Of a DNA stretch of 64,000 nucleotides, positions 23,665 to 37,631 are shown piece by piece (the stretch's first letter is position 1; each line of letters opens with the position of its first letter). The notes beneath the pieces were generated by a model that made no database searches, was not told the DNA's origin, and saw only the letters and a program-made list of their open reading frames with translations. Made by a program: the position numbers and the translations under genes. This stretch comes from Mactra quadrangularis (Eukaryota; Mollusca; Bivalvia; Venerida; Mactridae), in assembly GCA_025267735.1 (NCBI GenBank), contig CM046294.1, positions 6,296,001-6,360,000 on the forward strand. The letters are read 5' to 3'.

Positions 23665-24957
23665 TAGTTTTTAAATAGAAATCTATATTAAAATTACCTT
23701 GAACATCGCTAATTTTCTGTTGAATTACATCCACAATATCTTGTCTAATTTCAGATTCACGTTGTCTAATTTTCTTATATCTTTCTGTGTATTCATAGGC
23801 TGATCTTTGAGGAGAGTTATCTTTTCTTGTCCATTCTGAGATTTTGTTGGAATCTGCAATAGAGGTTAGGCGTTAATAACAGTTGTCAAATGTTTGCTTA
23901 CAAGTAAGTGTTGATTAAAACAATATATAAATTGATGAATTTTACGATTTGTAGAAACTTGAAATGTATTTTGGTTCAATAGCAAAGACAATAACACACG
24001 TTGCTAGCGAGCTGATACCCTTATTCGGGGTATAAAGTGACATGATCTCCGGAATGCAATAATACATTTATTATGTTCGTTAATTTCTTGCAGCTGCCTG
24101 CCAAAATTACGACTAATTCAAATATACCTGGAAGTGGACTCGAGAGTGATTAATATAAGTTGTATGAACTTGCTTCACAGTCTAGCGAAATAAATTAGTA
24201 TAAATAAACTCACCAGTGATGGTTTGTCTCGAAGAAAAACTAGATTTAGAACTTTCATTATCATTAAACACTATGTACTTGTTTGGTTTCCATTTTTTTT
24301 CAGTTGTTATGGTGACACTCTTGACACTTTGATCACTGAAATCAAATAAATTTATATATATCTAATTGGGACAAAAGTGCTAAAAATTAAAACATATATG
24401 CTAACCTACACTGAGCTTGTCGTTATTTTTATGTTCATTTTAATTTCGCTTTAAAAATTATTTAAAACAATAACAACCTGTAGCGTCGTTTTTTAAATTA
24501 AAAAATAGACATTATTTCATTACCATTTTCTGTATCGAAATATAATAGAATTGAAAATATTTCATAGACCTCAGGAATCTTTTGAAGATCTGACTTAGAG
24601 GAAGGTTGCAATAAACAGACGAAATGCTTATAATAAGTAACATACTGTATTTAAAGCTCAACGTTTGACGAAATTTAATTTTAAATAAACACTTACCTAT
24701 TCCTTGCTAACTCTTCACAAACATTTCCAGTCAATTTTGTCATGTCTCTCATTATTTCTTCTTGTAATATAAATCTGTATCTCTTATATGATGCTGCTTT
24801 GTGCGCTTTATATGTCGTTATAGTGATTCTGACGTTGTATACGTTACGTTATTACGTCATATGTAACTGTGACGTTTTTTGACGTCATGACGTTAGAGGA
24901 CGTAAAATATTATAATATTGAGTGTTTTCCAGCATAAATTTCATCATCAATAGCCAT

Positions 24958-25418
24958 CAGGCGCGTAGCTACCAGTACGCAGAGTACACAGCTGCGTACA
25001 CACTGGTCCAGAAAATTGTAAAAATACAAACGCCAAAAATGTAATAAAATCTTTCGCCTGAGGGGGGTAGGGGTATGTAAAACAAAACTGCTTGATCGTT
25101 ATTTTACTAACCTTATGTCAAGTTATATTTCAATGGGACTTGCGATGCCTTTTGGGAGTTGAATTTACGGTTTTAAAATTCGATGTTTGTCTTTGAATCC
25201 AGTCTATATAATTCTTTAAACGCTGGTTAAAATTGAATGATAATTTGTATGAATGTTGTCTTCCTATATTTGTGTCCAGATTGAATTATACAGACCCATT
25301 TTGAATAGTTGCCAAAAATGCTCCTGAAATGATCTACAGAAAAACAAATTCGGGGCGGGGCATGCCCTTGACCCCTAGGATTTTGCGTACACATCAAAAA
25401 GACCTTGCTACGCCACTG
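24958..25418. mobile_element. Element A, copy 2
   Basis: 461 bp, flanked by GCCAT on both sides (24953-24957 and 25419-25423), a proper 5 bp target duplication. This shows where A sits in the original B sequence. Confidence 0.88.
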
Positions 25419-28400
25419 GCCATGACCAATTTTAAATTAAAAAATAATTTAATAATGAGGTGAATTATTTATTGTGTCTAATTTTGCATTCGGAACAACC
25501 TCGGCGATCTTTAAGATTGTTCCTATTGCTTAATTTGTCATACAATTTACTAAGCAGTTCTGATGGTCGTGTTAATGAAAAAAGTGTCGTGGTATATGAG
25601 AACGACGGAACACATAAAATGTTATACCAAAAGAAGTGATTACTTGGCTTTTGTATGACTCTGTGTCTATGTAACAGTTTAACCAATGAAAAATATCGCT
25701 AATTAACATGTTACGAGTACAACATATATTTGTAGACGAGAGAGTCAAATAAATTCAGTTCAGTTTCAAACGTATTTAATTTGACATTGTCTCCCTTATA
25801 TATTTTCCTTGCTTATAAATCACCAAAATAACTAGTCTGGAGAAAACGAATTACTTATATGTGACTGTATATTATATACTTATATTTAATGATGCTTATT
25901 TTATTTTTGTTTTGTTGGGTTTACCGTCATAGCAACACATTGTATATGTCATATAACTTAGTCACTGTCCTGGAAAGGCTAAATCTCTGGATTTAGCTGT
26001 TAACCAACTACAAAGCACATACTTTAGATTATAGAAATTATACCTTTGTGAATGTAAACCAAATAAAAAAGAGGTAAAAATACAATAACATAAAAAATTA
26101 TAACAATAATTAACTATATATACATTATTGTTTTATTTATACATATAGATCTATACATTTTTATACAATTTACAATTTTATATTCAATATACAACTTTAT
26201 ATACAGTAAATCTAATGTATGTAATATGCGGTTCAATGTGCAATATTTTATCCCATACGCAATATAGAATAGCATGAAATGCAGTAGTAGTGAAACAGTT
26301 AAACATATTTTAAATCAATCAATAAAGTAATGTGAAGTACTGACACAATTAAATGCTTGTGCAACTATTAAAGTGCAGTAATAAACTTTCGCCTCAAACA
26401 AATATAGAAATTCACACAAGTAAAACAAACACAGTTCAGAGATACGTACATATACATGCCGGTAGGGCCTATAACAGGAATTGAGTTACGAAACGAGGGA
26501 CGAAACATTTTTCTGGGGTATGGTATAGGTTTTATATGCTCAATCGAAAAGTTCGGACAATATCGCCGGCAAAAAAGTTCGTTTTGATAAAACCAAGAGC
26601 GTTCGAATGAATAAATCGATGATAAAAGCCACGCATTTCGGTACTTTTTAAAACGGCACTATTTTTGTTTTCGTCCCCTGGACTCTTCGACCTAAAAACT
26701 TTCGTAAATTAGTTTCTGTTGAATTCTATGTGCGTCGGTATTTTTGCTACGTATCATTTCTCGTACTTGAAATTTTTCGACACAGAGCTCAAATATTTTT
26801 TTGTACATCTGTGTTTTTTACTATTAAACTTAATTTTCTGTGTTGTAAGACCTTTTTATTAATGTTTTGTTTTTATGTCATTTTTTTGTCAAAATGGCTC
26901 TTGCAAAAGAGAAACCTTATATTGATTTTTATGTATAAAAATCTATATAACCAATTACTTTGGATAACTAATACCTTTTGGGTCTACATGAGCAGTGTAT
27001 ACTAATAACAATGATGCTATTGTACACACATTGATTTTTTCTTGAAACAATCACTATAATCAAGTACTGTTTCTTGATTAAGATTTTTTGCGCAACATTT
27101 TATCATAGCAACTTCTAAAGGGTTTCATTTGAAACTTCTATCATGTAGGATAAAATTTACCATTATATATCAAATACTATATTTCATAAAACTAACAATA
27201 ATTTATACTAAATTATGGCCCTTACATACAAACAAAAATTCTAAGTTAAGTTTTAATGTAACATTTTATCTTGGCAACTACTGAAGGGATTGATTTGAAT
27301 ATTCACACATGACTACGGTATTACCATCGGAAGTCAATTTTAAAGTTGCATCACTCTAGCTTGAATTTTTACTATTTTAAATTGTAAGCCTTTTATATTG
27401 AAAATGTTTTAGTTAGAAGATCTGCAAAAAATAAAAAAGCTGCAGTCAATGAAAGTTTTCTTGTTAAATTTTTCTCATCTCAATTGAATTTCATAATTGA
27501 TTCCGTTTACAAGACCACTCCTAATAGTAGAGCGCGCTGTCCATTGACGGCTCTCAATTGTTAATTAAACCTCTTACCTGAAATATCCAAACACTTCGTA
27601 ATACCCAGAATCGACATTGAATAAATTCTAGAATTTTATCCTTCATCATTGCACCTTTAACTTTCAAGTTATCCTATTTCATAGAAGTTGCTCTCAAAAA
27701 GTAAATTCTAAATATTTTGGTCGTCTGAACCACACGGATTACACAAGTAATTATGCACGAAATCCATGTGCCTATTTACGTCATTTAAAACTGGCATGGA
27801 TAAGATACGAAATGGAGACTTGTAGGCGAAAAGGAGCATATAATGGCAAAACGGAGATTTAATTGTTAGTAAAACCCTTTTTAAAATAACAATTATAATA
27901 CAAATTATATTTACTGATAATAAAATCACCATTCTCAAATTAGTGATTTTCATATCAGTCCAATTTTTACAAGAGTTGCTTAAAACGTAGGGTCCACAAA
28001 GGCGGATCCAAAGGGGGTCAGGGGGGCCCGGACCCCCCCCCCCCCCTAGAATTGGGAAAATGTACCTGTCCATTAGTGTATTTCTTGACTGTAAGTCATT
28101 TTTGAGTAGCATGGGATCTGTGTTAATGTGTACTTATTATTATATGTGTGCGTATTTAACGAGTGTGAGGACTCTGGTGCCAGTGGGTTTAACGCCGTGT
28201 CGACAAACATTATTGTCATTTTACTGAGGCAAGCTCACCTTACCTAGGTTTCCTGGACCTTGTCTATAACCAAGACTAATCAACCCTTCCAAACGTTCGA
28301 TATCTTTTCCATTATATTATGCATAATATTATGTACACGATTTTTCCTTTTTTAGATCGGACTAAGCATTTTTGATTTGGTGAAAATGTTTAGTACAGAT

Positions 28401-29093
28401 CCTGCAAAGGTGTGCCTTCAGATTTAAATTGACCATGTAAATGTTACATTTCTTACCAGACTAGGCTGAATATAATATCTTTATACAATACAAACAAAAT
28501 ATTTAGCCCTATACTTGTATGAAGGGCGTGTTTCTTCATTTTATTTTATCATAATTACATGTTTTTACTATGGGTTATATATATAATATATGCGGGTGAT
28601 CACCATGGGATTCATTTAAATTTCTTTTTTTTCGTATGTCTGTTTATGATAATGCCATGTTCACTATATGTGTTTGTAAATTTCATTCTGTTTGCTATAA
28701 ACATGTTGTATGTTTAGAGCAATAAAGGTTGTTGTTGTTGTTATACCTAATCAATGGAGGAAAATCATCATTATTGTCGAATATCCATGGAAGAGTATAA
28801 CCAGTCCGGGTGAGACTCTAACTAGCAACCTCTTAGGGACACTTGATTCGAAATCCTGAGCTTGGCCTTTGTAAGACACCGAAACAGAACACATATTTTA
28901 CTTTAAACAATAATTAAAACAAAAACATTTGGTTTTTACATGCCGGTATACGTACGTATACATTATTTTTAATAGTTTAAAAAAAATAAACGTCTGTACT
29001 AGACAAACCAAATATTAAGTTGATAAATTGTCATTTGCATTTCATCAATTAATGGACTATAAATAAATAAAATGTAGTAAGATGATTAATAGT

Positions 29094-31973
29094 TCACCAG
29101 AACCAATCATCGTTGTTGCCTACGTCATCATTGCTTTCGTCATCTTGTTTTTGTTCATATTGTCCCCAACTGAAGTAATCCACTCTCAAGTTAAACTTAT
29201 CAAAACCATTTTCTAACATATCAGCGGATATTCTCTTTTCACACCATTTCTCACAACATTTCAGTGAACAACATTCATGGAACACCATGTTAACTGTGTT
29301 AAGAAGTCGCCTTTGTAGTAACCTTTGGTACAATGGCTTTTCTGGTTGTTCACCTCGTCGTGAAATCGGCTTTGGTTTGACACTAGGTCCTGCTTTACAT
29401 ACACATGAGTTGGAGCACTCTTGAACATCATTTAAGTTTTTTTTGGCACTTCAGGGATACTTGTGGGTGGGTTTTCTGTGACCAGTCGAAACTTGATCTT
29501 TGGTCTTTTCATTTCGCTTACTGTATCAGCGTCTTCATCAGACTTTCTCTTTTTATTATTCTCATCTGTATGTGGTTGGTTTTTAATCGCGATGTTTTCG
29601 TGTGCATTACTATTCACTTTGACTTTATTTTCATCATTTGCCACCATTTTCTTAACTTTGCAATCATCATTACAATCACCAGTGTTTTCTTCCAAGCGTC
29701 TTTTGGAACCTCTTGCCTTTGTTGTATGGTCTGGAAAATAAAACTAGAACACAATAGTTTTTTAAGTGAAAATCTTTAGCTTAATGATATTTTACTGTTT
29801 TCATATACATGTAACAGTAATCAGATATGTGTAATTTCAAGTTTTTTTCAACTTGCCCACGTACAATTGCAACCTAAAAAATCAACTTGTCCAGAATCAA
29901 AACTTACTTGCCCAGAAGTTCAATACTCGAAAAAAAATTATAGAACTATGATGTTAAGTAAATACTGTAAGTAATGATGAATGATTGATAATAAAAATAG
30001 TTCACTGTTTAATGTGATAGAAGCATTGAAATATCTATATTTTAAGTACATTGTATAGCTATGTTAGAATTATTTTACAGCTAAAAATATAACTTGTCCT
30101 CGGACGAGTGGGTTGGACATATTTACTCGTCCGCAGCCATATAGGTACGAGTCTGACAAGTCGGGCATAGGAATTCCACACCCCAGGTAATGTACATACA
30201 AATTAATAAAAAGTAAATCTTTAAAGCCATAGTAGAGCATAAACAATTTCACATTGCAGATAACAAAAGCAATAAGGCTGGGTCACAAGTTGAAGCAACA
30301 TCAGCAAAAGACCCTCCTTTTGTGGGATCGTTGTTTTTATTATTAGGACCAGCCTTCATCTTAATTAGGGTCTTGTTTAAAATTGCATTTAGTTGCATGT
30401 AAGTACATCAGCTTTAAGGGTAGAAATGTATGTGTTTATGCCTTTAGGGACATGTTCGATTAACAGTGGCCATATTCTGCTATCCATAATAAACAAAAGG
30501 TCTACATGTTCACATAAAAGTCGTGCGCTATCTGTGCATAACTTACAAAAAACAGAATTGTTAGCTTGTTGGTTTCACAAGCTAGTACATAAAAAGTACG
30601 AGAAATCCCAAGTACTTAGTACAGTATAGCCTTTGCAGAGCTGTCCTCTACAGAACAAATCCTCTGCACAATAACAACTTTTGACATTTCCCTAAGTTAT
30701 AATTTTCATTAAATTAAACCTCTGCAGAACAACAACCTCTCATTCTCGTTCCCAGAATCTAGTAGGATTCTCAATACTAGCTAGTATTTAGAATCCTACT
30801 AGACTCTGGGAACGAGAATGCAACCTCTGAACAACAACACATTTTAGGCCCTCCCAGTTGGTGTTGCTTAAGAGAGGTTGCACTGTAGTTTTTAAATAGA
30901 AATCTATATTAAAATTACCTTGAACATCGCTAATTTTCTGTTGAATTACATCCACAATATCTTGTCTAATTTCAGATTCACGTTGTCTAATTTTCTTATA
31001 TCTTTCTGTGTATTCATAGGCTGATCTTTGAGGAGAGTTATCTTTGCTTGTCCATTCTGAGATTTTGTTGGAATCTGCAATAGAGGTTAGGCGTTAATAA
31101 CAGTTGTCAAATGTTTGCTTACAAGTAAGTGTTGATTAAAACAATATATAAATTGATGAATTTTACGATTTGTAGAAACTTGAAATGTATTTTGGTTCAA
31201 TAGCAAAGACAATAACACACGTTGCTAGCGAGCTGATACCCTTATTCGGGGTATAAAGTGACATGATCTCCGGAATGCAATAATACATTTATTATGTTCG
31301 TTAATTTCTTGCAGCTGCCTGCCAAAATTACGACTAATTCAAATATACCTGGAAGTGGACTCGAGAGTGATTAATATAAGTTGTATGAACTTGCTTCACA
31401 GTCTAGCGAAATAAATTAGTATAAATAAACTCACCAGTGATGGTTTGTCTCGAAGAAAAACTAGATTTAGAACTTTCATTATCATTAAACACTATGTACT
31501 TGTTTGGTTTCCATTTTTTTTCAGTTGTTATGGTGACACTCTTGACACTTTGATCACTGAAATCAAATAAATTTATATATATCTAATTGGGACAAAAGTG
31601 CTAAAAATTAAAACATATATGCTAACCTACACTGAGCTTGTCGTTATTTTTATGTTCATTTTAATTTCGCTTTAAAAATTATTTAAAACAATAACAACCT
31701 GTAGCGTCGTTTTTTAAATTAAAAAATAGACATTATTTCATTACCATTTTCTGTATCGAAATATAATAGAATTGAAAATATTTCATAGACCTCAGGAATC
31801 TTTTGAAGATCTGACTTAGAGGAAGGTTGCAATAAACAGACGAAATGCTTATAATAAGTAACATACTGTATTTAAAGCTCAACGTTTGACGAAATTTAAT
31901 TTTAAATAAACACTTACCTATTCCTTGCTAACTCTTCACAAACATTTCCAGTCAATTTTGTCATGTCTCTCAT
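29094..31973 (-). pseudogene. Unit 2 copy of amplified gene, frameshifted
   Basis: Exons 31918-31973, 31435-31556, 30919-31074, 29094-29730, all splice sites intact. TATA box 32028-32033 and CRE 32101-32108. The T run at 29437-29444 has eight T, giving the same truncation as units 1 and 3. Private changes include Arg to Ser in exon 3 (tctttGcttg) and Gly to Val in exon 4 (CTGTGaCCAG). Confidence 0.7.
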
Positions 31974-32178
31974 TATTTCTTCTTGTAATATAAATCTGTA
32001 TCTCTTATATGATGCTGCTTTGTGCGCTTTATATGTCGTTATAGTGATTCTGACGTTGTATACGTTACGTTATTACGTCATATGTAACTGTGACGTTTTT
32101 TGACGTCATGACGTTAGAGGACGTAAAATATTATAATATTGAGTGTTTTCCAGCATAAATTTCATCATCAATAGCCAT

Positions 32179-32639
32179 CAGGCGCGTAGCTACCAGTACG
32201 CAGAGTACACAGCTGCGTACACACTGGTCCAGAAAATTGTAAAAATACAAACGCCAAAAATGTAATAAAATCTTTCGCCTGAGGGGGGTAGGGGTGTGTA
32301 AAACAAAACTGCTTGATCGTTATTTTACTAACCTTATGTCAAGTTATATTTCAATGGGACTTGCGATGCCTTTTGGGAGTTGAATTTACGGTTTTAAAAT
32401 TTGATGTTTGTCTTTGAATCCAGTCTATATAATTCTTTAAACGCTGGTTAAAATTGAATGATAATTTGTATGAATGTTGTCTTCCTATATTTGTGTCCAG
32501 ATTGAATTATACAGACCCATTTTGAATAGTTGCCAAAAATGCTCCTGAAATGATCTACAGAAAAACAAATTCGGGGCGGGGCATGCCCTTGACCCCTAGG
32601 ATTTTGCGTACACATCAAAAAGACCTTGCTACGCCACTG
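32179..32639. mobile_element. Element A, copy 3
   Basis: 461 bp, GCCAT on both sides (32174-32178 and 32640-32644). One private change (ttcgatg to tttgatg). Confidence 0.88.
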
Positions 32640-33078
32640 GCCATGACCAATTTTAAATTAAAAAATAATTTAATAATGAGGTGAATTATTTATTGTGTCT
32701 AATTTTGCATTCGGAACAACCTCGGCGATCTTTAAGATTGTTCCTATTGCTTAATTTGTCATACAATTTACTAAGCAGTTCTGATGGTCGTGTTAATGAA
32801 AAAAGTGTCGTGGTATATGAGAACGACGGAACACATAAAATGTTATACCAAAAGAAGTGATTACTTGGCTTTTGTATGACTCTGTGTCTATGTAACAGTT
32901 TAACCAATGAAAAATATCGCTAATTAACATGTTACGAGTACAACATATATTTGTAGACGAGAGAGTCAAATAAATTCAGTTCAGTTTCAAACGTATTTAA
33001 TTTGACATTGTCTCCCTTATATATTTTCCTTGCTTATAAATCACCAAAATAACTAGTCTGGAGAAAACGAATTACTTA

Positions 33079-34395
33079 CTGTATAGCGGGTATTATCTGC
33101 GGGGGTTTTATTTTGGCTTTATTGGCGGAAAATGAAAATGCGCCAAATATAAACACCGCGAATACAAACAGCCGCAGTATTAAGTCGCCGCCATATTGTT
33201 TACTAAGGGACATTACTCTTAATGAATTTTTTATTCATTAATATGTGCATGTATTAACTCCTTTAAAATCAAGATTTATGTAGTGAATTTTGTGGAGATT
33301 AATTATGTAAATGAACAAAATTTAGTATTTTGAATAACGCAGAGGAATTGATTCAAGTTATGTTTGTAGAAACGAAAATACAGACAGACAACACAGTCAT
33401 TCTAACAATAAGAAGACAGGTTCCATCAATTCTCGGTTACGAAACTCGACGACGGTGCCGCCATTTTGTTTACATTATAAACCCGTATGTCGGTCATTTC
33501 CGAAACTTCACGAGTTTAGCTCAAACACTTGTTTGCTTGTCGTAAAAAACAAAGTCATCTTTAGTATTGCAATTAATTTCAGTACTTTCTAGCGAACCGA
33601 AGACAAACTTCTCATCACATAATTTAACAAATTGAGTAAAAAGAGCGGAGTTAGTGTTTATGTCGCTTTTTTATTTATTGATATTCAAAAGAATACTATT
33701 GTCAAATTTCCTCACGTGACAACGCTTTATAATTGATTTTGTCCGTTTAAAGACTCCACTAGGTGCGTTGATGATACATTGTTTGTGACAAGCTGTTAAT
33801 ACAAAATTTGTTTGACTTTGACCAATGGATTCAGGTAAATTGGCGATTTTCAAGGAATGTGTAGCCGCAAACTTCAATACCGGTAATTTTTAACAAAGAC
33901 AAAGGCGTTTTCCACGACTATTAACAAACATGCGAAAATTTTGATTGTTCATTACAACAAATTGTTATTATTATAAGACTCTCGCGAGTTGGGCTTACTG
34001 ATGCAATCTGTCGAACGATCAATCAAACTTAGCGGAACCCAGGTAATATTTTTAACAAAAACTTTCACATTTAATGGCGATTCTTATCACATGATTAAAC
34101 TTGTCCCGTCAATACATCGTCATAGAAATAGATAATCTGCTGTGTAAGCGTTGGTTTTTCACACGTCCGCTCATATTATGCAACTTTGGTGACAGTTAAT
34201 TCAAAAATTTGAAAAGTCGGTCGGTAGTGACTGCTTATACAGATGAAATGGCAGAGTTATGTACCTTTGACCATCTTTCACCGGGAGGTTAAAAATTGGC
34301 GCTCTGAGTAATTTCCGCCAATATTAAGCATCGCCAATACAAAACTCTCTTGTTTACGCGAAATTTTTGCCCCGCAGAAATAACCCGCTATACAG
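33079..34395. mobile_element. 1.3 kb TIR transposon unique to unit 3
   Basis: Ends CTGTATAGCGGGT and its reverse complement. The empty site in the other units reads 'attacttatatgtg' and here the element is bracketed by TA, giving a TA target duplication (33077-33078 and 34396-34397). The two open frames inside (33330-33545 plus, 33671-33877 minus) do not resemble a transposase, so it is non-autonomous. TIRs of this 'tatagcgggt' kind are common in bivalve genomes as far as I recall. Confidence 0.85.
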
Positions 34396-37300
34396 TATAT
34401 GTGACTGTATATTATATACTTATATTTAATGATGCGTATTTTATTTTTGTTTTGTTGGGTTTACCGTCATAGCAACACATTGTATATGTCATATAACTTA
34501 GTCACTGTCCTGGAAAGGCTAAATCTCTGGATTTAGCTGATAACCAACTACAAAGCACATACTTTAGATTATAGAAATTATACCTTTGTGAATGTAAACC
34601 AAATAAAAAAGAGGTAAAAATACAATAACATAAAAAATTATAACAATAATTAACTAAATATACATTATTGTTTTATTTATACATATAGATCTATACATTT
34701 TTATACAATTTACAATTTTATATTCAATATACAACTTTATATACAGTAAATCTAATGTATGTAATATGCGGTTCAATGTGCAATATTTTATCCCATACGC
34801 AATATAGAATAGCATGAAATGCAGTAGTAGTGAAACAGTTAAACATATTTTAAATCAATCAATAAAGTAATGTGAAGTACTGACACAATTAAATGCTTGT
34901 GCAACTATTAAAGTGCAGTAATAAACTTTCGCCTCAAACAAATATAGAAATTCACACAAGTAAAACAAACACAGTTCCGAGATACGTACATATACATGCC
35001 GGTAGGGCCTATAACAGGAATTGAGTTACGAAACGAGGGACGAAACATTTTTCTGGGGTATGGTATAGGTTTTATATGCTCAATCGAAAAGTTCGGACAA
35101 TATCGCCGGCAAAAAAGTTCGTTTTGATAAAACCAAGAGCGTTCGAATGAATAAATCGATGATAAAAGCCACGCATTTCGGTACTTTTTAAAACGGCACT
35201 ATTTTTGTTTTCGCCCCCTGGACTCTTCGACCTAAAATCTTTCGTAAATTAGTTTCTGTTGAATTCTATGTGCGTCGGTATTTTTGCTACGTATCATTTC
35301 TCGTACTTGGAATTTTTCGACACAGAGCTCAAATATTTTTTTTGTACATCTGTGTTTTTTACTATTAAACTTAATTTTCTGTGTTGTAAGACCTTTTTAT
35401 TAATGTTTTGTTTTTATGTCATTTTTTTGTCAAAATGGCTCTTGCAAAAGAGAAACCTTATATTGATTTTTATGTATAAAAATCTATATAACCAATTACT
35501 TTGGATAACTAATACCTTTTGGGTCTACATGAGCAGTGTATACTAATAACAATGATGCTATTGTACACACATTGATTTTTTCTTGAAACAATCACTATAA
35601 TCAAGTACTGTTTCTTGATTAAGATTTTTTGCGCAACATTTTATCATAGCAACTTCTAAAGGGTTTCATTTGAAACTTCTATCATGTAGGATAAAATTTA
35701 CCATTATATATCAAATACTATATTTCATAAAACTAACAATAATTTATACTAAATTATGGCCCTTACATACAAACAAAAATTCTAAGTTAAGTTTTAATGT
35801 AACATTTTATCTTGGCAACTACTGAAGGGATTGATTTGAATATTCACACATGACTACGGTATTACCATCGGAAGTCAATTTTAAAGTTGCATCACTCTAG
35901 CTTGAATTTTTACTATTTTAAATTGTAAGCCTTTTATATTGAAAATGTTTTAGTAAGAAGATCTGCAAAAAATAAAAAAGCTGCAGTCAATGAAAGTTTT
36001 CTTGTTAAATTTTTCTCATCTCAATTGAATTTCATAATTGATTCCGTTTACAAGACCACTCCTAATAGTAGAGCGCGCTGTCCATTGACGGCTCTCAATT
36101 GTTAATTAAACCTCTTACCTGAAATATCCAAACACTTCGTAATACCCAGAATCGACATTGAATAAATTCTAGAATTTTATCCTTCATCATTGCACCTTTA
36201 ACTTTCAAGTTATCCTATTTCATAGAAGTTGCTCTCAAAAAGTAAATTCTAAATATTTTGGTCGTCTGAACCACACGGATTACACAAGTAATTATGCACG
36301 AAATCCATGTGCCTATTTACGTCATTTAAAACTGGCATGGATAAGATACGAAATGGAGACTTGTAGGCGAAAAGGAGCATATAATGGCAAAACGGAGATT
36401 TAACTGTTAGTAAAACCCTTTTTAAAATAACAATTATAATACAAATTATATTTACTGATAATAAAATCACCATTCTCAAATTAGTGATTTTCATATCAGT
36501 CCAATTTTTACAAGAGTTGCTTAAAACGTAGGGTCCACAAAGGCGGATCCAAAGGGGGTCAGGGGGGTCCGGACCCCCCCCCTAGAATTGGGAAAATGTA
36601 CCTGTCCATTAGTGTATTTCTTGACTGTAAGTCATTTTTGAGTAGCATGGGATCTATGTTAATGTGTACTTATTATTATATGTGTGCGTATTTAACGAGT
36701 GTGAGGACTCTGGTGCCAGTGGGTTTAACGCCGTGTCGACAAACATTATTGTCATTTTACTGAGGCAAGCTCACCTTACCTAGGTTTCCTGGACCTTGTC
36801 TATAACCAAGACTAATCAACCCTTCCAAACGTTCGATATCTTTTCCATTATATTATGCATAATATTATGTACACGATTTTTCCTTTTTTAGATCGGACTA
36901 AGCATTTTTGATTTGGTGAAAATGTTTAGTACAGATCCTGCAAAGGTGTGCCTTCAGATTTAAATTGACCATGTAAATGTTACATTTCTTACCAGACTAG
37001 GCTGAATATAATATCTTTATACAATACAAACAAAATATTTAGCCCTATACTTGTATGAAGGGCGTGTTTCTTCATTTTATTTTATCATAATTACATGTTT
37101 TTACTATGGGTTATATATATAATATATGCGGGTGATCACCATGGGATTCATTTAAATTTCTTTTTTTTTTCGTATGTCTGTTTATGATAATGCCATGTTC
37201 ACTATATGTGTTTGTAAATTTCATTCTGTTTGCTATAAACATGTTGTATGTTTAGAGCAATAAAGGTTGTTGTTGTTGTTATACCTAATCAATGGAGGAA

Positions 37301-37631
37301 AATCATCATTATTGTCGAATATCCATGGAAGAGTATAACCAGTCCGGGTGAGACTCTAACTAGCAACCTCTTAGGGACACTTGATTCGAAATCCTGAGCT
37401 TGGCCTTTGTAAGACACCGAAACAGAACACATATTTTACTTTAAACAATAATTAAAACAAAAACATTTGGTTTTTACATGCCGGTATACGTACGTATACA
37501 TTATTTTTAATAGTTTAAAAAAAATAAACGTCTGTACTAGACAAACCAAATATTAAGTTGATAAATTGTCATTTGCATTTCATCAATTAATGGACTATAA
37601 ATAAATAAAATGTAGTAAGATGATTAATAGT

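Larger units (their letters stand above)
21872..24752 (-). pseudogene. Unit 1 copy of amplified four-exon gene, frameshifted
   Basis: Exons on the minus strand: 24697-24752 (ATG), 24214-24335, 23698-23853, 21872-22508. Donors GTAAGT, GTGAGT, GTAATT and acceptors (tttcag, ttgcag, tttccag) are canonical, and phases fit across all three introns. A TATA box (24807-24812) and CRE TGACGTCA (24880-24887) lie upstream. The run at 22215-22222 has eight T (plus strand) against nine in unit 4; the frame therefore stops after ~210 residues instead of 323, unless the missing base is an assembly error. Private residue change: Tyr for Asn in the HTDEYNKK stretch. The family is not recognised; see unit 4 for the protein. 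Confidence 0.7.
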
